A DNA stretch of 34,759 nucleotides from an uncultured Candidatus Woesearchaeota archaeon (GTDB lineage Archaea; Nanobdellota; Nanobdellia; Woesearchaeales; B29-G15). Positions 23,740 to 31,135 of this stretch are shown one piece after another. The DNA is taken from positions 1-34,759 of the forward strand of contig CAIWSB010000022.1 in assembly GCA_903915225.1 (NCBI GenBank), written 5' to 3'. Made by a program: the position numbers and the translations under genes. Every line of letters starts with the position of its first letter. The first letter of the stretch is position 1. The notes below the pieces were generated by a model. The model saw nothing but the letters and a program-made list of their open reading frames with translations, was not told the origin of the DNA and searched no databases.

Positions 23740-24858
23740 AAGAAAAAGAGTGTTAAAAATATCGTGGAGCGCACTCAAAAAACAGCTCCCGAGCCGGTAA
23801 ACGGCAATATGCAAAAAGAAACCAAAAAAACAGCTGAGCTTGCATCTGACCTTGAGTTTGACATGCCAAGGGAAGAGTTTGAGCAGGCCCACTCAATTCC
23901 GCCCCGAAGGGAATTCCATAGTCGGGATAGGCCGCCTTTTAGGCATGACAGCCGACCCATGGGAGGCGGCAGGCCGCACGATAACAGGTTCAGGCCTCGG
24001 GACGGCCCTATACGCGGGCCACTTGATAGGACAAGGTTTAATTCTGACAGGCCGTTTGAAAGACCTAAAAGTTTGCCAGGTGAACTGTCTGCCAATGGGC
24101 TTCAGGGTAAGCTCACAGAAATTCCCACTGAAAAGCCAAGGGAATTTTCCCAGCCGCCTGAAGTGGCAATGATTAAGCCTGCTGAAATACCATTGGATGT
24201 ACCTAAAGTTATACCTTTACCTGGAGCTTCAGAGAAGGAGAACCCTTCTGTTATCAGGCCCCTGGATAGGCGAAGGCCTCAAGGCAGGCCGAATGACAGG
24301 CTCCCTTTGCGTGGCAGGCCCAGTTTGATTCCAGATTCAAAACCACGCGGCCTAAGCTATGTTGGACCGCCTGTGATAAAAGCCCAAAGGGTGGGTGTGT
24401 TTGTGGATGTGCAGAATATGTACTATTCTGCCAAGCACCTCTATGATTCAAAGGTGAATTTCAAGATAGTGCTTGAGGACGGAGTCAAAGGGAGGCAGCT
24501 GATAAGAGCAATTGCCTATGGGATTAAAGCTGATATTAAGGAGGAAATTAATTTCTTCGAGGCTTTGGAGAATATTGGCTTTGAGGTTAAGACAAAAGAC
24601 CTCCAGATTTTCGTTGATGGCTCCAAGAAAGGGGATTGGGATGTTGGGCTGGCGATGGATGCCATGAGGCTTGCCCCAAAGCTGGATGTCGTTGTTCTCA
24701 TCAGCGGTGATGGGGACTTTAGGGACCTGGTGGAATACCTAAAAAGCTCAGGCTGCAGGGTTGAGGTCATGGCTTTCAAGAAAACCACCTCAGCAATGCT
24801 GGTTGAGGTTGCAGACAGCTTCACAGACCTGGCTTCACGAAAATACCTCATAAAATGA
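23740..24858 (+). CDS. NYN-domain (LabA/DUF88-like) putative RNase with Arg/Pro-rich N-terminus
   Basis: A 372-residue protein in two parts. Residues 1-215 are low complexity and rich in Arg, Pro, Gly and Asp (for example RPPFRHDSRPMGGGRPHD and RPQGRPNDRLPLRGRP), probably disordered and RNA-binding. Residues about 220-365 form a NYN domain of the PIN-like nuclease superfamily: VGVFVDVQNMYYSAK, KGDWDVGLAMDAM and VVLISGDGDFRDLVEYL contain the expected acidic residues, so metal-dependent RNA cleavage is likely. ATG 23740 is chosen over TTG 23713 because of its distance (about 37 bp) from the A/T box CTTTAAAAAG. The RecB-like nuclease follows after 11 bases, probably co-transcribed. Confidence 0.86.
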   Translation, partial: KKKSVKNIVERTQKTAPEPVNGNMQKETKKTAELASDLEFDMPREEFEQAHSIPPRREFHSRDRPPFRHDSRPMGGGRPHDNRFRPRDGPIRGPLDRTRFNSDRPFERPKSLPGELSANGLQGKLTEIPTEKPREFSQPPEVAMIKPAEIPLDVPKVIPLPGASEKENPSVIRPLDRRRPQGRPNDRLPLRGRPSLIPDSKPRGLSYVGPPVIKAQRVGVFVDVQNMYYSAKHLYDSKVNFKIVLEDGVKGRQLIRAIAYGIKADIKEEINFFEALENIGFEVKTKDLQIFVDGSKKGDWDVGLAMDAMRLAPKLDVVVLISGDGDFRDLVEYLKSSGCRVEVMAFKKTTSAMLVEVADSFTDLASRKYLIK

Positions 24859-24869
24859 GGCTTTAGTTA

Positions 24870-25769
24870 ATGAATGAGCTAGCGCGGGTTTTTGAGGAGA
24901 TGAAGCGGGGGAAACATGCTCCTTTGCATAAATCCGGTATGCAAAGCACTGTCAAGGAATTCTCAAGTGACTGCTCCCGCGTACAGTCACCCTCATCAAT
25001 CAATACCTATTTTGAATGCCCAAGGAAATACTTCTACAAGTACATCAAAGAGTTGCCATCAAAGCCCAGCATACACCTAATTAGGGGAAAGCTGGTTCAT
25101 TCAGTTCTGGAGGATTTCTTTAAGCTCAACCCTGCCAAGCTGTCCACTGTTGGGTTTGATGTTGAGCTCAAGGTGATACTGCTGGAGGATTTCAAGAGGA
25201 AATGGCAAGAGTCTCGGGATAGTATCCTTAACCTGGGGCTGAGCAAAGATGAGCGAGTGGCTTACTTCTCTGACTCAAAAAGGATGATTTCCAACTTTGT
25301 CGACCATTTCTCAGAAAGGCTGAGGCTCCATCTCCCAAAGATGCAACTTCATGAGGCCTTCAGGCTATTGACCCCTGAACGTGAGATTTTCCTTGAGAGC
25401 AAGACCCATAAGGTTCGGGGCTACCTCGATGCAGTGTACCGCGGAGAGAAAGTTTCAATTATTGACTATAAGACCTCATCAACAGACACATTCCGTGAGG
25501 AGTATAAGCGGCAGCTGGCTATCTATTCTTTGATGTACCTTGATAACTTTGGAAGGCTACCAGATGAGGTTGGCGTGCATTTCCTGCTTTACGGGCTGAA
25601 AACCTTGCCCGTGACAGATGAGCTCGTTGAGGAGGCAAAGAACGCCTGCAGCTATGTCCATGAGCGTGCCCATTCTGGCAAGATTGCTGACTATCCAAAG
25701 GGTTCACAGCCGCTCTGTAAATGGGGCTCCGGTGCTTGCGATTTCTTGGGTTTTTGCGGCGGAAAATAG
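24870..25769 (+). CDS. RecB/Cas4-like PD-(D/E)XK nuclease with probable Fe-S cluster
   Basis: A 299-residue nuclease of the RecB C-terminal/Cas4 superfamily. Core residues are His77 in GKLVHSVLEDFF, Asp in VRGYLDAVY, the IIDYKTS motif and the YKRQLAIYSLMY helix (motif III, QxxxY). Four cysteines, Cys50 (YFECPRKY), Cys283, Cys290 and Cys296 (from PLCKWGSGAC to FLGFC), are placed like the Fe-S ligands of Cas4 and AddB. It should cut or resect DNA. No CRISPR array or cas gene is nearby, so a repair role is more likely than adaptation. It is downstream of the NYN-domain gene with GAGG before the ATG, and it precedes the TGRS array promoter. Confidence 0.88.
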   Translation: MNELARVFEEMKRGKHAPLHKSGMQSTVKEFSSDCSRVQSPSSINTYFECPRKYFYKYIKELPSKPSIHLIRGKLVHSVLEDFFKLNPAKLSTVGFDVELKVILLEDFKRKWQESRDSILNLGLSKDERVAYFSDSKRMISNFVDHFSERLRLHLPKMQLHEAFRLLTPEREIFLESKTHKVRGYLDAVYRGEKVSIIDYKTSSTDTFREEYKRQLAIYSLMYLDNFGRLPDEVGVHFLLYGLKTLPVTDELVEEAKNACSYVHERAHSGKIADYPKGSQPLCKWGSGACDFLGFCGGK

Positions 25770-25797
25770 GTATTTTAACTACTCAGTAGAAGGAAAT

Positions 25798-25836
25798 CTT
25801 TTTAAATAGGCCCGGCTTCCGATGCCAGAGGGGGGG
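25798..25836 (+). promoter_or_regulatory. Promoter and ribosome site of the 18-gene array
   Basis: TATA-like CTTTTTAAATA (25798-25808), preceded by a purine-rich GGAAAT, would start transcription near 25830. The G-rich ribosome site AGAGGGGGG (25828-25836) precedes ATG 25843. No comparable A/T box with spacing was seen between later array genes, whose gaps are at most 11 bases. Confidence 0.6.
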
Positions 25837-25842
25837 TTCATT

Positions 25843-26184
25843 ATGAAAGGAATAGATGTAGATTCAAAATTATTAGACGAAGCCAGAAGACACATATTCA
25901 CAGTGGATGCTGACACTTACCGCCAGATGACAGGCCGCTCACTGAGCGACATAGAGATGGTTCTCATTTTTGGCTGTTCAAACCAAGTTAATGATGGGCA
26001 TAATTCTGGGCCGATGAACACATCAGCACTAGCACTAACGCAGCTCTACAAGCTTATGCGCGAAGAGGGCATTGAATATGCAATTGGGCTGAAGTTTGAA
26101 TTCAACCAGAATGATGCATCAACAGGAAAATTCGAAGCATATGCCTATGCCACAGGGCTGAAGCAGAAAAGTTTTGAAAGGTGA
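25843..26184 (+). CDS. TGRS array protein 1 (block A)
   Basis: 113 residues from ATG 25843, chosen over ATG 25822 because the ribosome site AGAGGGGGG lies between them. Core features: HIFTVDADTYRQMTGRSLSD, LYKLMREEGIEYAIGLK and AYATGLKQKSF. The DNA of its front part (25891-25928) is almost identical to gene 4 and its last 38 bases to gene 2, so it looks like a recombinant of its neighbours. Function unknown; no signal peptide, membrane segment or enzyme motif. Confidence 0.85.
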   Translation: MKGIDVDSKLLDEARRHIFTVDADTYRQMTGRSLSDIEMVLIFGCSNQVNDGHNSGPMNTSALALTQLYKLMREEGIEYAIGLKFEFNQNDASTGKFEAYAYATGLKQKSFER

Positions 26185-26189
26185 AATAA

Positions 26190-26546
26190 ATGACAAAGCT
26201 GACTAAATTAGAACTCCAGGTTTACAACGAAGCAACAGAGCATATCTTTAGCATCGATGCTGATGTCTATAGGCAGTTAACCGGCCGATCTCTTACAGAT
26301 GTCCAGTTTGTACATTTGGTTGGGGGATCATCTCAAAGGAGATTAGAAGATGATAATAGGGTTTTTGGCCCTGTTGACGCCACACGATTTGCTGTTATCC
26401 GATTATATGAATGTATGAAGCAACAAGGAATAGAATACGGGCTAGGGCTCAAAATAGATGTATTCCCTTATGGGGCAATTGCTGAGCACCATGGTGCTGT
26501 TGCCTATGCCACAGGGCTGAAGCAGAAGAGTTTTGAAAGAGTTTAA
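26190..26546 (+). CDS. TGRS array protein 2 (block A)
   Basis: 118 residues; the ribosome site GGTGA overlaps the stop of gene 1. Core: HIFSIDADVYRQLTGRSLTD, LYECMKQQGIEYGLGLK and AYATGLKQKSF. The loop before the last strand has FPYGAIAEHH, sharing FPYG with gene 3, its closest relative. The variable loop after the TGRS strand is longer and charged (QRRLEDDNR). Confidence 0.85.
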   Translation: MTKLTKLELQVYNEATEHIFSIDADVYRQLTGRSLTDVQFVHLVGGSSQRRLEDDNRVFGPVDATRFAVIRLYECMKQQGIEYGLGLKIDVFPYGAIAEHHGAVAYATGLKQKSFERV

Positions 26547-26557
26547 GGTGGAAAAAA

Positions 26558-26902
26558 ATGGCAGATCTAACGGATTTAGAATGGAAGGTTTATGACGAAG
26601 CCAAGAGACACATATTTAGCATTGATGCAGATGTATATCGGCAAATAACTGGTCGTTCACTAACTGATGTGGAGTTTATCCAACTAGTTGCAGGTTCATC
26701 AATAAGAAAGGATGATGACGATAGAACATTTCCACCTGTAATTGCATCTAAGTTTGCTATAATAAAATTATATGAAAGTATGAAAAGAGAGGGAATTGAG
26801 TACGCTTTGGGTTTGAAGATGGAAATATTCCCCTATGGGGGTTCGGGAGATAACCATGTGGCAATTGCCTATGCCACTGGTCTAAGGCAAAAGAGTGGTT
26901 AA
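26558..26902 (+). CDS. TGRS array protein 3 (block A)
   Basis: 114 residues with ribosome site GGTGG. Core: HIFSIDADVYRQITGRSLTD, LYESMKREGIEYALGLK and AYATGLRQKSG. It is nearest to gene 2 through the first helix (L-x-x-x-VYxEA), the acidic loop (KDDDDR) and FPYG. Its codons are more AT-rich than those of gene 2 despite the protein similarity, so the pair is not the product of a very recent copy. Confidence 0.85.
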   Translation: MADLTDLEWKVYDEAKRHIFSIDADVYRQITGRSLTDVEFIQLVAGSSIRKDDDDRTFPPVIASKFAIIKLYESMKREGIEYALGLKMEIFPYGGSGDNHVAIAYATGLRQKSG

Positions 26903-26903
26903 A

Positions 26904-27227
26904 ATGGCAGACTTGGAAACAATTTCAATTGAGCAAGCAAAAAAGCACATATTCACAGTAGATGCTGACACTTACCGCCAGATAACTGGGCGTTCTTTGA
27001 CTGATGTGGATATGGAATTGCTGATAGAAAATTCAGGCTCTGTCACATGGGACCCTGAATATGCCGTTGAGAAAGCAATAACTCAACTTTACTCACGCAT
27101 GAAGCAAAAGGGCATTGAGAATTCCTTAGGGTTAAAGCTAGAATTGGTTGGAACAGGTCAATCGTCAGATAATTTTAGATGCATTGCCTATGCCACTGGC
27201 TTAAAGCAAAGGGGGACAAGTGATTGA
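26904..27227 (+). CDS. TGRS array protein 4 (block A)
   Basis: 107 residues from ATG 26904, one base after the gene 3 stop; a GTG at 26895 overlaps gene 3 and is less likely. Core: HIFTVDADTYRQITGRSLTD, LYSRMKQKGIENSLGLK and AYATGLKQRG. The first core segment is near-identical at DNA level to gene 1. Translation is probably by re-initiation after gene 3. Confidence 0.83.
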   Translation: MADLETISIEQAKKHIFTVDADTYRQITGRSLTDVDMELLIENSGSVTWDPEYAVEKAITQLYSRMKQKGIENSLGLKLELVGTGQSSDNFRCIAYATGLKQRGTSD

Positions 27228-27228
27228 A

Positions 27229-27630
27229 ATGACAATCCAACCATCTGAACGACCATCTGAATTGGAGCAGCAAACCCTGATTGAGGCCAGGAAGCACATT
27301 TTCACCATGGATGCTGATAGTTATAGCAAAATTACAGGACGTTCATTAACTGATGTCGAGACTGTGCTGCTGATGGCAAATTCACATCCATCTAATAATG
27401 GCTCCACAACTACTTTATCCGCATCAACTGAGGCTTTGTTAAACCTTTACAAGGTAATGCAAAGAGAAGGCATTGATTATGCAATCGGGCTTAAGATTGA
27501 GGTAGTTCCCAGAAAAATGAGGTTTGAGTCATATGGTTCAGGTGAAAATAGATATTATCCGAGTTCAGAAGTCCAAACCTATGAAGCTGTTGCATTTGCA
27601 ACCGGCTTAAAGAAGAAATCAGAGGATTAG
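27229..27630 (+). CDS. TGRS array protein 5 (block A, long loop)
   Basis: 133 residues, the longest member. The start is ATG 27229, one base after the gene 4 stop, rather than GTG 27220. Core: HIFTMDADSYSKITGRSLTD, LYKVMQREGIDYAIGLK and AFATGLKKKSED. It carries an extra 10-residue N-terminus (TIQPSERPSE) and an insertion before the final strand (SYGSGENRYYPSSE), showing that this loop tolerates length change. Confidence 0.83.
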   Translation: MTIQPSERPSELEQQTLIEARKHIFTMDADSYSKITGRSLTDVETVLLMANSHPSNNGSTTTLSASTEALLNLYKVMQREGIDYAIGLKIEVVPRKMRFESYGSGENRYYPSSEVQTYEAVAFATGLKKKSED

Positions 27631-27639
27631 GAGGGAAAA

Positions 27640-27942
27640 ATGGCAAACCTTGAGCAATTGGCAGAGGCAAAGAAGCATGTACTAAATATTTCACTAGTTG
27701 ATTTTAAGGCTTTTACCGGGAGATCACTGGCGGACACCCAGCTTGAACTGGTTGTCGGGCATTCTGATGAATGCGACTACCAAGCGGATGCAATAGACGG
27801 AGCCTTACTAGACTTATATTCCAATATGCAAAAGCAGGGAATCAGTGATGCAGTTGCATTGAAGATCGATGCCTCATACAATTCTGGAGAGGAAATTTAT
27901 TCAGCCTCTGCAGTTGCTACAGGCTTAAAGAGGATTGATTAA
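27640..27942 (+). CDS. TGRS array protein 6 (intermediate, C-like)
   Basis: 100 residues, the shortest member and a good minimal model. Ribosome site GAGGG. Core: HVLNISLVDFKAFTGRSLAD, then LELVVGHSD, LYSNMQKQGISDAVALK and SAVATGLKRID. Its ISLVDFKAFTG segment is like block C (genes 11-15), although it sits between blocks A and B. Among the array genes it most resembles the C-terminal half of YbjQ/UPF0145 proteins. Confidence 0.85.
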   Translation: MANLEQLAEAKKHVLNISLVDFKAFTGRSLADTQLELVVGHSDECDYQADAIDGALLDLYSNMQKQGISDAVALKIDASYNSGEEIYSASAVATGLKRID

Positions 27943-27943
27943 A

Positions 27944-28276
27944 ATGGTCAACATTGAACTGAGACAAACGATTGAGGAAGAGCTAGATGAGGCCAGGCAG
28001 CACATTTACCCAATCTCACTGAGCGAATATAGGGAACAGACAGGCAGAACGCTAGGGGATGTTGATTTTGTGTTTCTAACTGGTGCTGGATACGATGGGA
28101 TTAGCTATGTTCCTGGGTATTTTTCACTTGAAAGGATAACCCATTCTGCAATACTTGATATGTACCGCAAAATGAAGCGAATTGGGGTTGATTTTGCCCT
28201 GGATTTAAAATTCCAGAGGGATATTGATAAAGGTATGATGGCCTATGCTATAGGCGTCAAAAAGAAACAGGAATAG
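27944..28276 (+). CDS. TGRS array protein 7 (block B)
   Basis: 110 residues from ATG 27944, one base after the gene 6 stop; the longer TTG frame at 27935 overlaps gene 6. Core: HIYPISLSEYREQTGRTLGD, VFLTGAGYDG, MYRKMKRIGVDFALDLK and AYAIGVKKKQE. TGRT and the glycine-rich TGAG strand end mark block B. Confidence 0.83.
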   Translation: MVNIELRQTIEEELDEARQHIYPISLSEYREQTGRTLGDVDFVFLTGAGYDGISYVPGYFSLERITHSAILDMYRKMKRIGVDFALDLKFQRDIDKGMMAYAIGVKKKQE

Positions 28277-28285
28277 GTGGAAAAC

Positions 28286-28666
28286 ATGGTAGCAGACGAA
28301 AGTAAAGGCCCGTTGACCGAACTAACAGAAGCTCAGAAGGATGCACGTGACCTTGCTGAGGCCAAGAAATGCATCTATCCTATAGAAGTGAGGGATTACA
28401 AAGACCAATCCGGCAGAACCCTTGGAGATGTTGAGTTTATGCTTGTGACTGGAACCGGATCTTATGACTTCTCTTCAAAATTTAACGATTCCTTTGGCAG
28501 TTTAAGGCTGGAAATAGCAGTGAATATGGCAATTACAAATTTGTATAGGAATATGAGAGAGATGGGCGCTGAGTTTGCATTGGGTTTAAGGTTTATGAGG
28601 GATGAACAGACAGATTGTAAAACTACCTATGCCTATGCGCTTGGCATTAAAAGGAAGCAGGAGTAG
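28286..28666 (+). CDS. TGRS array protein 8 (block B)
   Basis: 126 residues from ATG 28286, with GGTGG at the gene 7 stop as ribosome site; GTG 28277 is an alternative. Core: CIYPIEVRDYKDQSGRTLGD, LVTGTGSYDF, LYRNMREMGAEFALGLR and AYALGIKRKQE. It has SGRT in place of TGRS and a Cys in place of the usual His before I-[FYL]. It is closest to gene 7. Confidence 0.83.
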   Translation: MVADESKGPLTELTEAQKDARDLAEAKKCIYPIEVRDYKDQSGRTLGDVEFMLVTGTGSYDFSSKFNDSFGSLRLEIAVNMAITNLYRNMREMGAEFALGLRFMRDEQTDCKTTYAYALGIKRKQE

Positions 28667-28675
28667 GTGAAAAAT

Positions 28676-29065
28676 ATGGTAACTGAAAATGCTGGAAGCG
28701 GAAAAGGATCAATTGATGAAAAGGTAGAAGTGGATGAGCTATTGGAGGCCAAGAGGCACATCTATTTTTTGACACCTAATGAATACCGAGGCCTAACCGG
28801 GCGTTCATTGGATGACGTGGAGTTTGTAACACTGACCAGCACTGGTCTCCCCCCATGTGTAACTGATAATTATCTACAGGAAGGGATTCATTTAGCGCTT
28901 CTAGATATGTACAGGCAAATGAAGGCCCAAGGGATTGAGTTTGCTCTTGGATTTAGTTATACTCAGATTGAGCAATGGATAAAAAAAGAAAATCGTTACA
29001 ACAGATGGACAATCTTTGCATATGCCAATGGTGTCAAGAGAAAACCCAAGGAGGGTGATTTGTAA
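28676..29065 (+). CDS. TGRS array protein 9 (block B)
   Basis: 129 residues from ATG 28676, ribosome site GGTGA spanning the gene 8 stop. Core: HIYFLTPNEYRGLTGRSLDD, VTLTSTGLPP, MYRQMKAQGIEFALGFS and FAYANGVKRKP. The strand after the LY helix departs from A-[IL]-x-LK (ALGFSY), and the last loop is long and aromatic (WIKKENRYNRW). Its stop shares one base with the next start (TAATG). Confidence 0.83.
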   Translation: MVTENAGSGKGSIDEKVEVDELLEAKRHIYFLTPNEYRGLTGRSLDDVEFVTLTSTGLPPCVTDNYLQEGIHLALLDMYRQMKAQGIEFALGFSYTQIEQWIKKENRYNRWTIFAYANGVKRKPKEGDL

Positions 29066-29421
29066 TGACATCCGAAGGAGAGAGTAAACCGGCCTATACA
29101 CTTGAGGAGGCAATGCAGCACATCTACTCAATAGACGAGGGTGCTTATAAGAGGCTTACCGGCCGTTCATTGGAGGAGTTTGATTTTGTGTTGGTCAAAG
29201 GTGCTGGGATGACGTCAAATTTCAAACAGGGACAGAACCCTTTGGAATTGGCAATAGATGATGCAATTTTGCAAATGTATGGAAACATGAAAGCCCAAGG
29301 GGTTGAGTTTGCAATCAATTTGAAGTTTGAAATATTTGAATATTATAATAATTATTATCCCTGCGTTGTTGCCCATGCAACTGGCATCAAAAGGAAGTAT
29401 TTAGAGGAGGAATCAAGATGA
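29065..29421 (+). CDS. TGRS array protein 10 (block B)
   Basis: 118 residues; the ribosome site GGAGGGTGAT lies inside gene 9. Core: HIYSIDEGAYKRLTGRSLEE, FVLVKGAGMT, MYGNMKAQGVEFAINLK and AHATGIKRKYL. It bridges blocks A and B: HIYSID and ATG recall block A, and GAG and GVEFA recall block B. Tyr/Asn-rich loop EYYNNYY before the last strand. The end overlaps gene 11 by four bases (ATGA). Confidence 0.84.
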   Translation: MTSEGESKPAYTLEEAMQHIYSIDEGAYKRLTGRSLEEFDFVLVKGAGMTSNFKQGQNPLELAIDDAILQMYGNMKAQGVEFAINLKFEIFEYYNNYYPCVVAHATGIKRKYLEEESR

Positions 29422-29789
29422 CTCCAACCGTTGAAGTAAAAGATTCTGAAAAGGAAATGGAAACTCTGAGGCTAGCAAAGCAGCATATTCTACCAATGAG
29501 TGTTGTTGATTATAAGGCTATTTCTGGCCGCTCTTTGGACGATGTGACTTTTGAACTCTTATATGCCCATGGGGGTATAAAGGAGGGCACAAATCAATGG
29601 GAAGAGACTGAAACTGAAGCCCTTGATGTTACTTTAAGCAACTTATATCGAGATATGCAGCTAAGAGGAGTCGATGATGCAATATGCCTACAGGTAAATA
29701 TGAGCTATACAAGATGTGGCTCAAAAGATACAAACCATTGGCGCGCAACAGCATATGCCCTTGGGATTAGGAAGAAGGGGACTGATTGA
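29418..29789 (+). CDS. TGRS array protein 11 (block C)
   Basis: 123 residues, overlapping gene 10 by ATGA, with GGAGG upstream. Core: HILPMSVVDYKAISGRSLDD, FELLYAHGG, LYRDMQLRGVDDAICLQ and AYALGIRKKG. It opens block C, whose five members all have Cys in the strand after the LY helix (AICLQ here). Confidence 0.84.
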   Translation: MTPTVEVKDSEKEMETLRLAKQHILPMSVVDYKAISGRSLDDVTFELLYAHGGIKEGTNQWEETETEALDVTLSNLYRDMQLRGVDDAICLQVNMSYTRCGSKDTNHWRATAYALGIRKKGTD

Positions 29790-29790
29790 A

Positions 29791-30105
29791 ATGGATGGCC
29801 TAGAACAGCAATATAGGGAGCACATTTTGCCAATTAGTGTGGCAGATTTCAAGGCCATAACCGGACGCTCACTGCAGGATGTTACTTTGGAACTGCTAAT
29901 TTCAAGGTCTACAAAATATGAGGTGGCCCATTCAGAATCAGTGAACAGCGCCTTAAGAAATATGTATGAAGAGATGGAGAGGAGGGGCATCCAGGATGCA
30001 GTTTGCCTTCAACTTGATGTCAAAACTGACAAAATCTTTAACCCATATTATTTTACAACAGCCTACGCAGTTGGCCTGCGACCAAAAGAGACGGACAAAA
30101 AATGA
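29791..30105 (+). CDS. TGRS array protein 12 (block C)
   Basis: 104 residues from ATG 29791, one base after the gene 11 stop. The frame is open 75 bases further upstream, but that extension lies entirely within gene 11 and has no family similarity. Core: HILPISVADFKAITGRSLQD, LELLISRST, MYEEMERRGIQDAVCLQ and AYAVGLRPKE. Overlaps gene 13 by ATGA. Confidence 0.84.
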   Translation: MDGLEQQYREHILPISVADFKAITGRSLQDVTLELLISRSTKYEVAHSESVNSALRNMYEEMERRGIQDAVCLQLDVKTDKIFNPYYFTTAYAVGLRPKETDKK

Positions 30106-30464
30106 GTGAGAACAGCTATTTGGAAGAGGCAAAGAGGCACATATTCCCCATCGGATTTGCAGATTACAAGGCAAGGACAGGGCGCTCCCTGGAGGATGTT
30201 GATTTAGAACATTTACTAGTTCATGTGAATGTGGATCCAAGGGGAGATCCAGATTATATGAGGAAACGTAATGCTGCAACGGTATTTGACTTAGCCATTG
30301 AGACTATGTATAGTTTAATGAAATCCAAGGAGATTGATGATGCCATATGCCTTAATATTCAATGGATTGAGTGGGGGGCACATGATTCTAGCGAAATTAA
30401 GGGGTGCGTCGCGTACGCACTTGGACTCAAAAGGATTGATTATTCAGGTGGTCTAAATGGATGA
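30102..30464 (+). CDS. TGRS array protein 13 (block C)
   Basis: 120 residues, start inside the stop of gene 12. Core: HIFPIGFADYKARTGRSLED, LEHLLVHVN, MYSLMKSKEIDDAICLN and AYALGLKRID. Unusual points: Glu replaces the near-invariant Gly of the helix end (KSKEI), and the variable loop is long and basic (RGDPDYMRKRN). Its last eight bases overlap gene 14. Confidence 0.83.
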   Translation: MSENSYLEEAKRHIFPIGFADYKARTGRSLEDVDLEHLLVHVNVDPRGDPDYMRKRNAATVFDLAIETMYSLMKSKEIDDAICLNIQWIEWGAHDSSEIKGCVAYALGLKRIDYSGGLNG

Positions 30465-30831
30465 CCAAGAGAAGGCGAATAAAGAATATAGTGAAAGGCT
30501 TACCCAGGCAAGACTACACATCCTCCCGATAAGCCTTGCTGACTATAAAGTCAAAACTGGACGCTCAATAGAAGATGTCACTTTGGAAACAATCAATGGT
30601 TTTAGTGATAAATGGAGCCAATATCTCAATTCACCAGTCAATTCGGCACTTCTGGATTTGTATTCAAAAATGCAAAAAAATGGGATTGAATACGCAGTGT
30701 GTCTCCAAATCCAGCTTGTTTGCAAACCAATACCACAAAATGACTCAGCGGATTATTCTCCCTGGGCTGCTCAAGTAACTGCAGTGGGCCTAAAACAAAA
30801 AACAATGGGTGAATCAAATGGCGGAATCTGA
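30457..30831 (+). CDS. TGRS array protein 14 (block C)
   Basis: 124 residues; ribosome site GGTGG inside gene 13. Core: HILPISLADYKVKTGRSIED, TLETINGFSD, LYSKMQKNGIEYAVCLQ and VTAVGLKQKT. The C-terminal tail (GESNGGI) encodes the ribosome site and start of the next gene, with which it overlaps by 14 bases. Confidence 0.83.
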   Translation: MDDQEKANKEYSERLTQARLHILPISLADYKVKTGRSIEDVTLETINGFSDKWSQYLNSPVNSALLDLYSKMQKNGIEYAVCLQIQLVCKPIPQNDSADYSPWAAQVTAVGLKQKTMGESNGGI

Positions 30832-31135
30832 AAAGCCTTATGAGAAATGCACCCTGCCAATCAGCCTTACCGATTACAAAGCCCTTACCGGGCGTTCAGT
30901 GCAGGATTGTGACCTGGAATTGCTTGTCTCCGCGTCATCTGAAAGTGGATATGGCGTTCAGGAGGTTGCTATTAAGAATGCTTTAGAAAACATGTACAGA
31001 ACCATGAATAATAAGGGTATTGAAATGGCTATCTGCCTTGATGTCAAAATTTCTCTTCATAAAGATAATTATTATTACATGGCAGCCTTTGCCTTAGGCC
31101 TCAAGCACTCAGTTGGAGGGAGTCAAAATGAATGA
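30818..31135 (+). CDS. TGRS array protein 15 (block C, short N-terminus)
   Basis: 105 residues from ATG 30818 (GGTGA upstream, within gene 14); GTG 30809 is an alternative. The first helix is truncated: KCTLPIS replaces the HI[FYL] helix end. The rest is intact: LTDYKALTGRSVQD, LELLVSASS, MYRTMNNKGIEMAICLD and AFALGLKHS. The natural loss of the first helix suggests it is not essential to the fold. Overlaps gene 16 by eight bases. Confidence 0.82.
   Translation: MAESEKPYEKCTLPISLTDYKALTGRSVQDCDLELLVSASSESGYGVQEVAIKNALENMYRTMNNKGIEMAICLDVKISLHKDNYYYMAAFALGLKHSVGGSQNE

Noticed and set aside
24870-25769. Cas4 adaptation nuclease
   Set aside because: Motifs fit the Cas4/RecB superfamily, but there is no CRISPR array or other cas gene in the window, so only the superfamily is assigned.
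29953-30279. 108-residue antisense frame across array genes 12-13
   Set aside because: It spans two array genes with strong family conservation on the plus strand and has no features of its own.
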